Source: Cryptomeria japonica (Eukaryota > Streptophyta > Pinopsida > Cupressales > Cupressaceae). Taken from it: a stretch of DNA of 64,000 nt. Positions within the stretch are counted from its first letter, which is position 1. Every line of letters begins with the position of its first letter. Location of the stretch: contig NC_081410.1 of NCBI RefSeq assembly GCF_030272615.1, positions 220,959,415-221,023,414 on the forward strand, read 5' to 3'. Positions 53,839-64,000 of the stretch are shown here, piece by piece. The position numbers were made by a program, and so were the translations under genes. The notes beneath the pieces were generated by a model. That model did not search any database, had not been told where the DNA came from, and saw nothing but the letters and a program-made list of their open reading frames with translations.

Positions 53839-55554
53839 TGAGGCAAGCTTATACAGGATCATTTGGAAATGGAAGATTATGTGGATCTCCAAAATTCTCC
53901 CAAATCTTGGTCCAAACTTTGTGTGGGCACCTGATTTCAAAAAATTGATTGTAGGTCTCTTTGAAGATGCTTGCACTGAAACTACAACCAATCAATCCTA
54001 TGATACAGTCATCCATACTACCCCAAACAAATTTCTTCAATTGTCTCTCTATCTTAGGGATGAGTCCATAAATATGAGGCAAAAGATGAAGCCAGCTATA
54101 ATGTATTAGAATGCCTTTTTTGACAAGACCCATAATTGCCCTTAGTCAAAGTGATTACAAAAGGATGATTTGCATAACCGATTATTACAATAATGATACA
54201 CTTTGCAAATGATAAAATCAAAGATCAATATAGGAAATATAGCTGAAGTTAATTGATTAGATCAAAAGAACACCTTCCCAACTGCCAAAATATCCAAGTA
54301 ATCCTCTAGTATGCAAATATAGCAAAAACTAAATAACAGATACTTGTGACAAAAATAGGAAAAAGTGCACAAATGGCTGGATAGAGTTCCTCAATAACTT
54401 TGCAACACTCTAAGAATTGTAGAACTTGGAGATTGTGGCAAAAGGTTATGAGCTCAGGAGCCAAAAAACAAGATCCGACTTCAATCAGTAATTATTGTGA
54501 TTAAACAATTTTTTTTTGGAAAATAACTTGCATCATTGGAAAGTAGATTGAACTAGCTTCCCAATAGTAACTCTTTTTTCAATTGCCAATATTGTATGAG
54601 CAAGTTATTGCAAAAGGAAAAAACACCCCTTTTGGGTACTAGTGGTCTTCAATATGAACTTGAAGGTTTAGCTCCTGGTCACACCACACGACCGTCAATG
54701 AATTGGGAGAATTTTTTTTTTGCGCCGCTGAGGATGGTGACGCTACTTGGGTGGTGGCAGTATAGAGAGGTGGTGGCTGTGCATCATGATTCATGTGCTG
54801 CTGGCAAGGTTGGCTCTTTTCCGCTGACGATAGTGGTTAATAAGATCATGGGTAGATGCAAAAGGTGCTCTGGGATTTGGTTGACCAAACAACGATGTGA
54901 ATTAAATGTTTTTTTAATTAAAAAATGACATAAAACGTGCTTCATACCATGCAATTTGCACTCTGACCAATCAAACTTTGTTAGATTAACTGTCTCAGCA
55001 CAAACTACGACCTACATAGAAGGATGATGAAGTGATGCTTGCAAAGTACATCAGATTATGCAAAATGACACTTGGTCTAGTATGATCTCATAGATTGACA
55101 CCAGTAATATGCATAAAGAAAAATATGCCTCAATATATTTTACAATGACGTAGGGGGTTGATTATTTCTCATAGACACCTATCCATACAATTAGACCGTA
55201 TGACCAAGTATGGATCCGTATAGAATCTTTGATGCCCCCAAGAAAAATGTGTCAAAAATTGACAATTTGACAATCGATTTATAGGTTTTAGAGACTTCAA
55301 CACAACGACAGGGTTAGATTTGGCCTGAAGTGCCTCATAAATTCAGCTATCACCAAGAATAGACAATTTCAAATGCTACTTTAAACCCTTGCAGATCTAA
55401 CAAAACATAACGAAATTTGACGAAATGAAAGACAAACTTGACTTTCTTTGACACCCTGGATTCAGCTATGAGGTTTTGAAACCTCAATTTGCACCCAACA
55501 AATTCGTCAAGCTTGATGACGTCCCTCAGGTCTGGGAAGGAATTTGTGACATTG
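53839..55554 (-). pseudogene. Internal 5' region of copia L
   Basis: Between the primer site and the repeat. 54133-53849 on the minus strand is open, with LLPHIYGLIPKIERQLKKFV and FKETYNQFFEIRCPHKVWTK. It resembles a gag N-terminal region in shape only. 54150-55550 has short, unconvincing frames. No RT, RNase H or integrase is seen. Confidence 0.4.
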
Positions 55555-55568
55555 GAGCTCTGATACCA
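55555..55568 (-). other. Primer-binding site of copia L
   Basis: TGGTATCAGAGCTC on the minus strand, immediately after the LTR end. This is the standard initiator tRNA-Met site of plant copia elements. Confidence 0.85.
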
Positions 55569-55990
55569 TGAAGTTAATGGTGACTCCTCAACACCCCGAA
55601 GATGAGCTGCTAGACCAAATCAACTTCCATAAGAGAGAAAATGGAAAGAATAGCTTTCTTCATTATGCAAGATTGATTGATTGAATATGAATTATAGAAT
55701 GAGAAGCCTTGCTTATAAAGACAAGGTTGAGACATAGGATTAGATGAAATTATGACACGTCTTAATATTATATTATGAGACTACTAAAGTGCCAATATTA
55801 AATGACCTAGGTGACTAGAATTAAATAGGAATCATAAAGATAAGATATGATATGTTCTTATCTCAACAACTAAGGCTTCTAAAATGACACCTAGGACCTA
55901 AGTAAACTTAAGTCATGTGAGTAAGTCCCCTACTAGGAACTAGCTGGGTACAACACCTTTACTAGGTAAAAAACCCTATTCACTCCAACA
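55569..55990 (-). mobile_element. 5' LTR of copia element L
   Basis: 422 bp from TGTTGGAGTGAATAGGG (55990) to ...TTAACTTCA (55569), followed by the primer site. It pairs with the 3' LTR at 19451-19876. The 35.7 kb between them is mostly later insertions. Confidence 0.8.
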
Positions 55991-56200
55991 AAAAGGATAG
56001 AAGAGGAAGTGAGATTTTAGTTAATGACAAAGGTAGAAGACTCATTTGGTGGGCAAAGGAGCAATGTTAGGCCCCCTTATAAACCCAAGGGTCTTGTGTG
56101 ACAAATGAAGAATCAAGAGAGGGGAGGAAGGTCATCCAAGGGAAAATTGATCCATGAGGAGACATAGAACCAAGCAAAATATGGGTCAGCTCACACTTGG
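55991..56200 (+). pseudogene. gag: Copia gag fragment (element M), part 2
   Basis: KRIEEEV continues the coiled region broken at 19450. Further on, SNVRPPYKPKGLV and NQERGGRSSKGK resemble the linker between gag and pol in plant copia polyproteins. Stops are present. Confidence 0.6.
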
Positions 56201-56871
56201 AATGAATTTTGGAGTTTGCCCGAAAAACTCGATGTTTGCACTCAAGGGCGAAATAAGACCCTATTCTAAAAATCCTTCCTTTCACCGAAATTCTGCCTAA
56301 ACCTTCCCAAACTCAATACTATCAAACAAATAGGATTAGGCCTTAATCCTCAAAGCCTTCCTAAGACCGAGGTTAGCACCAAATTTCATCTTTCACCCTG
56401 CAAATTTCGGCGTTTGCACTAGGATTTGGAATAATTGTTAATCGGAAAATGTATCCGAGGAGTGAACTTTGCACCGACTTTGCTTCTAAATCCAAATTTT
56501 ACAGGCACAAAGCACTAAGAACCAGGTCATAAACCTTGACAATAGGGTTGCAAATTGGGAGAATGATGAACAACATGAAATCCATATGCTTATAAGGTTA
56601 GAGAGCAAAGAGAATAGACTAAGAACAATGTATGAATTCCTTGAAACCTGAGTTGCAGTCTGAAATTCGGTCCTAGCACTGAAAATGGGAATTAGCCTTC
56701 TTCCAAAACATGTTCCCAACTCCGAACTCCAGCCAAAAAATCTAACCACACCCTTCAAGTTTGGTGTTTGCATGAGGAATTGGGGTTTGATATTGTCCCT
56801 AAAAGGCATTCCATGTACCAAATTTATTTAGAGTTTGATTTAAGGCCTAAGCCAAGGCAGTCCCGTTGATG
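56201..56871. repeat. Array-like remnant with GTTTGCA words
   Basis: GTTTGCA(C/T) in similar surroundings (aatttcggcgtttgcactagg, caagtttggtgtttgcatgagg) occurs at 56234, 56412 and 56766, steps of 178 and 354 bp. This matches the 177-bp rhythm of the LTR arrays, so it may be U3 of another giant LTR, possibly K. The 111-codon open frame on the minus strand (56821-56486) is not recognised and is probably not a gene. Confidence 0.4.
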
Positions 56872-57711
56872 TGTCTTTTATACACAATCAAACACAAAAT
56901 AAAATACCCAAAGGTACCTTATCCTCTCTTGAACAAAGTTTCCTCAAATGCTGAAGATTTCTCTTAAGGATCAATCAAGGCAACTCCAAGGTTTTGGTAT
57001 GTAGGGTCTCTACGTGTGGATAAGCCCTTGTGGTATGATGCGATTATGCTGGAATCACAAGGGGACTTACATTTGAATGCATGAATGCTTGATTAGTTGG
57101 AACTTAAGTCCTAACTACTCACTGAGAAATAAAGAAATATCAGAAGATACAGGGTTTAGAGAATCTAATCTAAGACCTAGAATGTAAGAAGGTAGATGAA
57201 CGACTAGGTGGAGTCCTACTGGGTTGGGTCTCACCATCAGGTTGAACAATCCGACACCAACTCAGTGCAATCTTCTAAGGGATGCTTCAAATATGTTCAA
57301 ATCGTTACATCATCAGACACTGATCACCATTCAAGTTAATGCATGAACAATAGACGCATAACAATTTGAAATTAAGCTCTTTAATGCCAGTTGACCACGT
57401 AGGGCACACTTACAATCAGTAAGAGGCTAGTGGTATGGACTAGGCGGATTCCACATGAGTGCATTCAACAATTTTCTCCATTCAATTTAATTATCTACCA
57501 TCAAATTTGAAGATCCGAAAAGAAACCGTGCACATTGCAAGAAACAACACATTTCACCTTAACTTCAAGGAAAAATGAGGTTTATTTACAATTTTGGGCA
57601 ACAATCTCTTGCCTTCTCTTCCTACTTTACTCTAATTGCTATCTAAGCTTCTATTCACAAACTATTAACTATTCTAACCACTATTCTCCTTTACAAATGA
57701 AGAGCTAGAAC

Positions 57712-57801
57712 TTTATATAGAGAGCTCTTTACAATTCTATGGCTCTGATTGATTTACAATCAATGGCTAGGATTACAAGATGAAAACCCTAATTAGGGTT
57801 T
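57712..57801 (-). promoter_or_regulatory. Telobox palindrome and TATA box of LTR H
   Basis: Palindrome at 57784-57801, TATATAAA (minus strand) at 57719-57712. The gap is 64 bp. Confidence 0.7.
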
Positions 57802-58540
57802 GTTACAACAAACGTCCCTTAACCAATGAGAAAATTACATTCAAAACATGAGAACCAATAGGAAACAAGGGTAGGTACATCAGAGTTTGTGCCTTCATGC
57901 ATGAGCCTAGTTCACCGAATCTGGACATGCTGATGTGGACCCTTCTGACTAGAGGAATAGTGACTGGGATGCCACCTTGTCTGGTACTTACTTAATCAAG
58001 GAATGTTGTATCTCTTGATATTCAATATGATGATGATGAGAAGCTAACTTTGATTAACTCTTCTGAAACTATTTGCTTCTTCAACGTACCCTTGCACTGA
58101 TCTTGGTTGATCCTCCTTCTTCCTTGATGTACCTGATGAATGATGTACCCTTCCTTGACTCTCTTGTGTTTGATGAAGCTTCTTCAATGTCAAGTCTTTC
58201 TTTCTTCTTTGGCAGCATATCTCTCTTTGAAGTGCTTGTATGATCCTTTTTTTGACGTCTTGTGATTTCTCTATGTGATACAATGAGGTCCTAGAGGATG
58301 GCTAGCTCCGTTGCTTGCAATTGTTGATCATTCGAAGTCCTTTCATCCTAACAGCACCTTGGGTCTCCTTCCATGCATTTAAGGTGTCCTTGAGGCCGTC
58401 CTTGTCCTTGCCTAATCTCCTTCCAACTTGGTCTTGTAGATCTGCAAAACAAACAAAATATGGTGTCAAGCACATATGATGTGTCCATCCTAACATGGTA
58501 CTTCTCACTTCAAACCATCAACAAGAAGGCACTAGAATCA

Positions 58541-58965
58541 ATTTTGCTCTGGACCTTTTGGAAGGTACATGAGCAAATTAGGAGTTGTCTCAAGTTTTCT
58601 CACTTTTCAAATGAAAGCACTCTCAAATTCATAGTTCTTAGGATTGCTTGAACACTAGAATCACCTTTAAGAAGACCTTCAATACAATTTCATTAGCTAA
58701 ACCTTCTCTCCTAAGGAATTTCGCTCCTGTACCCTTGGAATCACAGGACCTATAATGAAAATTCGCTTTGGACCCTTTGGAAGGATAGGACCTATAATGA
58801 AATTTTCGCTCTGGACCCTTTGGAAGGACACGCCCTAAAATGGAATTTTCGCTCTGGACCCTTTGGAAGGACAGGACCTATAATGAAAATTTGCTTTGGA
58901 GCCTTTGGAAGGACAAGACCTATAATGAAAATTCGCTCTAGACCCTCTGAGAGGGTCAGGAGCGA
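58541..58965. repeat. Compressed palindrome array between LTRs H and K
   Basis: Cores of TTCGCTCTGGACCCTTTGG type begin near 58541, 58716, 58760, 58807, 58848, 58890 and 58932. The middle ones form a tandem repeat of about 45-50 bp with cctataatgaaa between them. Only the last unit has a full right arm (GGGTCAGGAGCGAA). Same core as LTR B, with different spacing. Confidence 0.75.
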
Positions 58966-59207
58966 ATTTGCTTCTTTTGCTCAATTCTTCCTTCATAGAA
59001 CTTCATCTCTCACTCTTACCTTGTCAAGATCAAATCATTTGCCTTAAAAACTGCTTAAGAATAGGTTTCGCTCAAGGGCTTAGGCAAGGCACAAACCATG
59101 GGCGCGAAAACTTGGATTAAAAGTTAACCGTTGAAATTCAAAAAATTGCAGAGCTCTCCCATTCAAATTTGCAAATCGTGCAATTTCTCGCCATTCATTT
59201 TCACCAG

Positions 59208-59619
59208 GTAAGTATGCTTTACCTCTCTCGATCGTCTGAAATATTTACAAATTGGATGGATGTCTGTGCAAAATTGATTAAAATGCTTAAGTCTTCAAGT
59301 CGCATCTTTTTCCGTTTGTAAGGCGTCATGCAAAGCAATTGAAGTCAGAACTTACTCCTAAGAATCAGCTAGAAAATGCATTTTCAAACTTAGGAAAATT
59401 TCTCAAGCTTTGTCCATTTTGAAATTAATGCCTAAGTGTAAATTTGCAATCGAAAAGCTTCATAAATATTTATGTTTAAATCATTCAAGCTTTTAGCTAA
59501 CAATATCATGCTGCTCTTTCAATTCGATTTTTGAATTGATCCTGGTATGCTGGTATATCCTTTATCTAACTTGCTTTACTTCCTTTTTATCGCCTTGTAA
59601 TCCGCGTCCGGCTGTGCAG
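59208..59619 (+). other. Predicted 5' UTR intron of LTR-ORF copy 4
   Basis: A strong donor CACCAG|GTAAGTATG and acceptor GGCTGTGCAG|G, with ATG five bases after the exon start. 412 bp, T-rich before the acceptor. The clearest splice pair of the family. Confidence 0.7.
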
Positions 59620-59624
59620 GATAA

Positions 59625-62600
59625 ATGCCTAAATTGGCGGTAGAATCATCAAAGACGCCTGCTACAGTTGAGACATCACGAGCATCCAAATCAGATATCC
59701 CTCGCAGAGTCGAAAGGATGAAATACCAGTATCAAAGAGGGGGATTGAGGGAGTCAAAAGTTCAGAGTGTCTGGGACAATGTCGGTGATACTGACCTAGG
59801 CCATATCAATATCCAAGATTTCAGAAGCCGAGTCTTCTCCCCTGATGCCTATGGCAAGCCTAGGCAGATGATGGAAAGTGGCATCGCCCAAGCAGCGGGA
59901 TTTCCCCTAGCACTGCAAAACTATGAGTTAGTAGTGGAGGCTGCCCGACATTACCAACCAGGTTCCAGATTGGTGCTCCTCGAGGACATGGTCCTCGCTA
60001 ACTTCACTCCTGAGGCCATTGGCAACGCATTTGATATTCCCTTCCCAAACAATCCCACATCCACGACTATAGATGAAGCGCAGGGGGTGTATGATATGAA
60101 TCCTGCCAGATGCAGAACACTGATCAATGAAGAGTGGTATAGGGAGAGAAGACCTCCAAGCATCAGAATTGGGAAAAAGACCCCAAGAAGTGACTTTCAC
60201 AATGAGCATGGGGACATGGTCACATTGCTCAACAGGGTTATGGGACTCCCCAAATCCAACTAGTTTGAAGAATGGATGTTTTACTTCACAGAATAGGTCT
60301 TCGCTGGGAAATCCAAGTTTGATTGGGCCCAGATCATAAGCGACAATATCCACACCCAGCTGATCGAACTTGAGGCAAAGAAGTACTTCACTATGACATC
60401 CTATTTAGTCTACATGTTCGCCAGGAACCAGCCGCTACAGGGTTTGATAATGAAAGGTCAAATCGGGAATGGACCCGATCAAGTAAAAGTATATGATTGT
60501 TACCCACAGCTACACTATCAGGATATAGCTCAGAGGGAAAAGAACAACCTGGCCTATGTAGTTGGCCAGTATGAGCGCGTGAATGACACCTTCACAATGC
60601 GCTTGGTCAGGCTTATGTAGGGAGGATTACACATAAGGCTCTCGGAGCAAGCTACTATTCTAGTACAGAGATACGGAGCCTGGTTCATCCAGTTCCCAAG
60701 GTTCTCCTACATCCGGATAGCTGGCTTTGATGGTGCCCCTCTCCGGCTTCCACAGTACCCAACCGACAAGATAGTTCTCATGGAGGTTGCAAGGCAGTCA
60801 CGTCCGGCCAATAGCTTACTTAGAGACAACAAGCAGGTTGGATTCACATTCCCCATGATTATAGGCAACCAGGATGTCCATCTAAAGACCCCATCCCAAG
60901 CAGAGGAATCCTTTGCAGAGCTGGCCTCCTATGGCCTACAGGAGCATTTTCCAAGGAAATGCTTCGATCGCGACAATCTGGCAAAGAGAGCCTATGGCAG
61001 GCGGTACAGAGCAAAGGAGTCAGTTGAAGATTATTGGAAAAACTGCTCTGATGACTATGAGGTCCGAAGGCGTGAATATTCAAGGTTGAGTGTGCAGCAA
61101 ATGCGACTCTATGAATATCGCTAGGTCCCAGATCAACTCGCAAATTCAGGAAATTGCCTGCAAGTTCGGGAATTTGAGGCAGTAAGGCATCTTTTGCTAG
61201 GCGTTGATTGGTCGCAGGACCCGATCACTGATTTTGAGGCAGTCATGGCAGCCCCAGGAAGATATACTGACCAATGGTTGCACCAGCAGATTGAGCGACT
61301 AATTCATGAAGGAGTCCAGTTCACTTAACACTTAATGGGTAGCCTTGATTCTTAGTCCTCCGGAGATGAGGGAACTTCCAGTGCACCTAAGGAAGAGATT
61401 GAAAAGCTTGAGAAAAGGAAGAAGGCTAAGGCCAGCAGAGGAACTCGGACATCCAAAAGAACAAGAAGGGAAAAGATTCCCATTAGGAGACCAGAGGTCA
61501 CTTCGTCATCAAAGGACCCTAGTTCGTCCGATGATGTAGTAGAATTGGATTATATACCTGCTCCTCCTTCCCAAAGTGACATCGATGCATTTGACGCTGA
61601 TGATCCTCCCGCACCCGACACGCTGGACGCCTAGCTAAGAGTAATTGGATCAACTGAACCACATAACCAAATTGAGGAAGGAGAGATTCCATCCAATCAG
61701 GGGATCGAAGTACATGAACCCACCCAATAGAGCCGCCATGAATTGCTGCTCCATAATACTACCAAAGATGACTCCACTGTTGAAGGAGAGAAAAAGACTG
61801 ATAATACCCGCGGGCCTGAAAAGACTAAAGAGCAACCGTCACACAAAGGCACCAGGCAATCAATCAGTAAAGTGGGGGGAAACTCGGCTGCAAGCAAAGA
61901 ACTCAGCATCTCCTCTACTCCTCTTATAGCGGAACAGCTGCAAATTTGTGATGAGACGGCTGAAAACGTCAAAGAACAGAGTGCAAACTTAACCATAGCA
62001 TCAACCCAAACTGTACCTCAAGAATGGTTAATTTCCCGAGCCCAGTGCAAGGCCGCCACAAAGCCACCCATCGATTTGGAGGACATCTTCTCACATATGG
62101 ATCAAGTTAAAGCCAAGGGGAAGAAAAAGCCCAAGGCATATTCCAGAATGACCAAGGATGAGCAAAGGAACCGTACTCTTCACATTGCCACCCCGCTTAT
62201 AGACAAGCCAGTAGATCAGATTACAGTGGCTGATTATAGCATCACGACTGTACCCATCGGACAAGCCACTAAGGAACAAGAAAATGAGGAATTCAGGGAT
62301 TCAGTACAGAACATACTCAGGCAACTTGAGGAGATAACAGCTGAAAAGAACATGTATCAAGCTCGTGCTGAGCAGGCCGAGGGGTACATTGATCAACTCT
62401 TGAGGCCATTACACAATGCTTCCAAATCCCACATTCCCCCGATGGCATTGGCACAGAGGACCACAACGGAGTTTGAAGGAGTACGGGATACTGCAAGGGC
62501 CGTCAGAGAATGGATACAAGGCATCAAAGGGAGGGGAGAACGAATCCTTGAAGAAGTAAAAGAGATGGCCCACCATCGAGAGACCACCCTGGTTAGGCTA

Positions 62601-63249
62601 TTAGAGGTAAAGAGGGAATCCCTCAGAATGCATGAAGTGGCTGCCACCACTCTTCCCCTCGTAAGAGCTCTCTTTTGGACCCAGGCACAGATCCCCACAC
62701 TCTTCGACATCCTGCACCCCCATGATATTGACATTTTCAAAGAATGGTACTGGACTATCACCATCAAGAATGACACGAGAAATCATTGATAAAGAACACG
62801 ATGCATGCGAGACAATTCTGAAAACCATGCAAGAACTCGACAAGATGATCTTCCGATCAATGGTCTCGGGATGGCAAAATGACCTGTCCGATGAAGTGAT
62901 ACAGCCAGACTGGGAGGAAAGACTAGGGACGGATAGGATCACCTATTCCACTAGGGACCTGAGTTTTGCTGGTCAATTCCATTCAGACATGTTGTGCTTC
63001 GAGCGTAATCGTTCCAGCTGGAAGGATGGTTTGAAGCACGTAGACCAATACCTTGAAGGCATGCAGTATAAAATTCGTCATCCTCATATGCCTCCATTCA
63101 GTTTGCTATTCCAATTGTGCCTCAGGTTCAAGGAATATGTTCGTGAGGAACATACAGCAGGTCGGGACCTTTGGCAAGAATATTTGCACGGCGAGGATGA
63201 ACTCCTGCAAAAGGGATGTGAAGCTGAAAAAGAAAAAGTGCTCTCCTAA
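59625..63249 (+). pseudogene. LTR-ORF copy 4, broken
   Basis: About 1200 codons from ATG 59625. Main open parts are 59625-60263, 60393-60620, 60780-61124, 61743-62789 and 62722-63249. In-frame stops (near 60261, 60294, 60618, 61122, 61326, 61632, 61728) and a frameshift near 62775 break it. Family signatures: AAGFPLALQNYELVVEAARH, NDTFTMRLVRLM, YGAWFIQFPRFSYIRIAG, LPQYPTDKIVLMEVARQ, RTLHIATPLIDKPVDQ and a coiled coil (LRQLEEITAEKNMYQARAEQ). The middle is acidic and Ser-rich, with a basic KASRGTRTSKRTRRE. The product is not recognised and there is no membrane segment. It lies upstream of the LTR promoter, as in C and E. Confidence 0.75.
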
Positions 63250-63537
63250 AGCGCTTTTTTGTTTTGAATTCTAAAAAGTGCACTTTTTGGCCAAAGGGTC
63301 ATATTTGACTTCCAAGTCAACTAAATGTAAACTTTATGTATGTGCCTTTTTGATTTATTTTGGATAAGTTTTAATTACCTTTTTGGGTAGTTATTACTCC
63401 CTTTGGGGTAGTTGCTGATATTTACCCTCCATTTATGGGTATGGGTACTCTTTTTGTAAGGATGAATCTGGGCCATTTGTTTAGATTAGATCTTGGCCAT
63501 TCATCCATTTTTGAAGCCTATTTAAGGGATTGGTTTT
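63250..63537 (+). promoter_or_regulatory. Promoter region of LTR K
   Basis: Follows the ORF stop. It shares with 20-220 of the window the runs tttttgtaaggatgaatctgggcca and tagattagatcttggccattcatcc. TATTTAAG at about 63518 is the TATA box. It lacks the telobox palindrome of the other LTRs, so K and the window-start LTR form a subfamily. Confidence 0.6.
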
Positions 63538-63985
63538 TGTTGGTGTAAATAAATATTCATTTGGATATTATTACACTTTACTTAAGTTAACTTAGGATAA
63601 TGCATCTCTTCGTAGTTTGGATTTGAGACACTTAGGGAAGTGTGCACATAGGGATAGAGCTTGTAGGAGAAATTCCACCTTTTGTGGTCTTATTTTGTTG
63701 TTACACTCCACATTCGGTGGGTCATCCACCTCTTGTGGAATATTATATTATTTCTCCTACCTACCCCTAGTATTTCTTACCTACCCTTGTTTCTCATTGA
63801 GCCACATGTCATAATTGTGTGCTCGTACATCCATATGGCCTTGCCTATATATGCAGGCCTATTTTCATTGTATTGATTAATCCAGTTGATCATTTGCATA
63901 TTGATGAGAATACAGTTTTGTTCTTGTCATTCTATTGTCTCTCCTTTTATGCCTTTCATTGTGCCCTTGATCTTGGCAAAATCCT
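63538..63985 (+). mobile_element. Copia-type 5' LTR (element G), start of an element leaving the window
   Basis: TGTTGGTGTAAATAAATATT starts and ...AAATCCTACA ends a stretch of about 448 bp, followed by the primer site. A TATA-like CCTATATATGC lies near 63843-63853. The short open frames inside are not genes. Internal region and 3' LTR are beyond 64000, so the target duplication cannot be checked. Confidence 0.75.
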
Positions 63986-64000
63986 ACATGGTATCAAAGC
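63986..64000 (+). other. Primer-binding site of copia G
   Basis: TGGTATCAAAGC at the window edge, complementary to the initiator tRNA-Met 3' end with one difference from the usual TGGTATCAGAGC. Confidence 0.75.

Larger units (their letters stand above)
56872..58970 (-). mobile_element. Giant LTR H, 5' truncated
   Basis: Ends ...GACACATCAAC at 56872 (last A lost). In minus order: palindrome array (about 58950-58541), an acceptor-like TTTTGTTTTGCAG at 58442, an exon-like region related to LTR B (58440-58040), telobox (57801-57784), TATA (57719-57712), GTAAGT (57070-57065) and U5. The open frames at 58302-58508 and 58044-58283 correspond to B's short ORF but in different frames, so they are probably not translated. 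No terminal hairpin is seen. The 5' boundary with K near 58970-59050 is unresolved. Confidence 0.7.
59050..63537 (+). mobile_element. Giant LTR K with LTR-ORF copy 4, interrupted by a copia LTR
   Basis: Plus-strand order: leader exon, intron (59208-59619), LTR-ORF copy 4, then about 290 bp matching 1-220 of the window (gatcttggccattcatcc), and TATTTAAG at about 63518-63525. A copia LTR begins at 63538, so the leader and U5 lie beyond the window. No terminal hairpin is visible, so the 5' end is truncated or lies beyond H. Confidence 0.7.

Noticed and set aside
54596-54928. 110-codon frame in copia L
   Set aside because: On the strand opposite to L, no recognisable domain, isolated.
56486-56821. 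111-codon frame on the minus strand as a gene
   Set aside because: No homology, no promoter, and it overlaps a periodic repeat region.

Overview
The window is a stack of plant LTR retrotransposons from a large, repeat-rich genome. I see no host gene, tRNA, rRNA or CRISPR locus. Ty3/gypsy and Ty1/copia proteins, tRNA-Met-type primer sites (TGGTATCA...) and very long LTRs point to a seed plant, perhaps a gymnosperm. The species is inference only.

The dominant theme is one family of giant LTRs, called here the TGTTGTGAC...CATCAACA family. At least eight copies are present: the window-start LTR at 1-1020 (+), C 9672-17202 (-), D about 17203-18621 (-), A 22167-26888 (+), F 27440-47454 (+), E 29785-39478 (-), B 32065-36496 (-), H 56872-about 58970 (-) and K about 59050 to the edge (+). 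Their shared order is: terminal hairpin, array of short repeats (often palindromes spaced 166-177 bp), a short intron, an ORF site, an AAACCCTAATTAGGGTTT palindrome, a TATA box about 65 bp further on, a leader with a conserved GTAAGT about 195 nt before the LTR end, and the LTR end. In C, E and K the ORF site holds a gene for a protein of about 1000 residues that I do not recognise. It has a conserved N-terminal domain, a charged Ser/Glu/Lys-rich middle and a coiled-coil C-terminal part. A fourth copy lies at 1003-4290. In A, B, F and H the same site holds only short ORFs. E has a perfect 5-bp target duplication around its ends, so the gene lies inside an LTR (U3), as nef and sag do in some retroviruses. 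C is followed by a primer site and a gag-protease-RNase H-RT gene on the minus strand, which ties this LTR family to a gypsy element.

Layout: 1-1020 is a plus-strand LTR tail. 1003-4290 is LTR-ORF copy 1 (-), fused to a truncated RT. 4321-9579 is gag-PR-RH-RT (-). 9672-17202 is LTR C with ORF copy 2. 17203-18621 is LTR D with an exact 84-bp array. 18622-19450 and 55991-56200 are copia gag M (+), split by copia L (-; LTRs at 19451-19876 and 55569-55990). Inside L is a permuted chromovirus (20499-27439 and 47455-49982), itself split by LTR A (holding solo LTR J) and LTR F (holding E, which holds B, and also solo LTR I). An inverted chromovirus fragment (50000-53363) follows. 56200-58970 is an array remnant plus LTR H, 59050-63537 is LTR K with ORF copy 4, and a new copia LTR with its primer site closes the window.

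Five insertions (A, B, E, I, J) carry 5-bp target duplications, four of them perfect and B's with one mismatch. F has a fifth-base mismatch. Most coding regions are decayed. The best preserved are gag-PR-RH (5626-9287) and LTR-ORF copy 2 (10730-13951).
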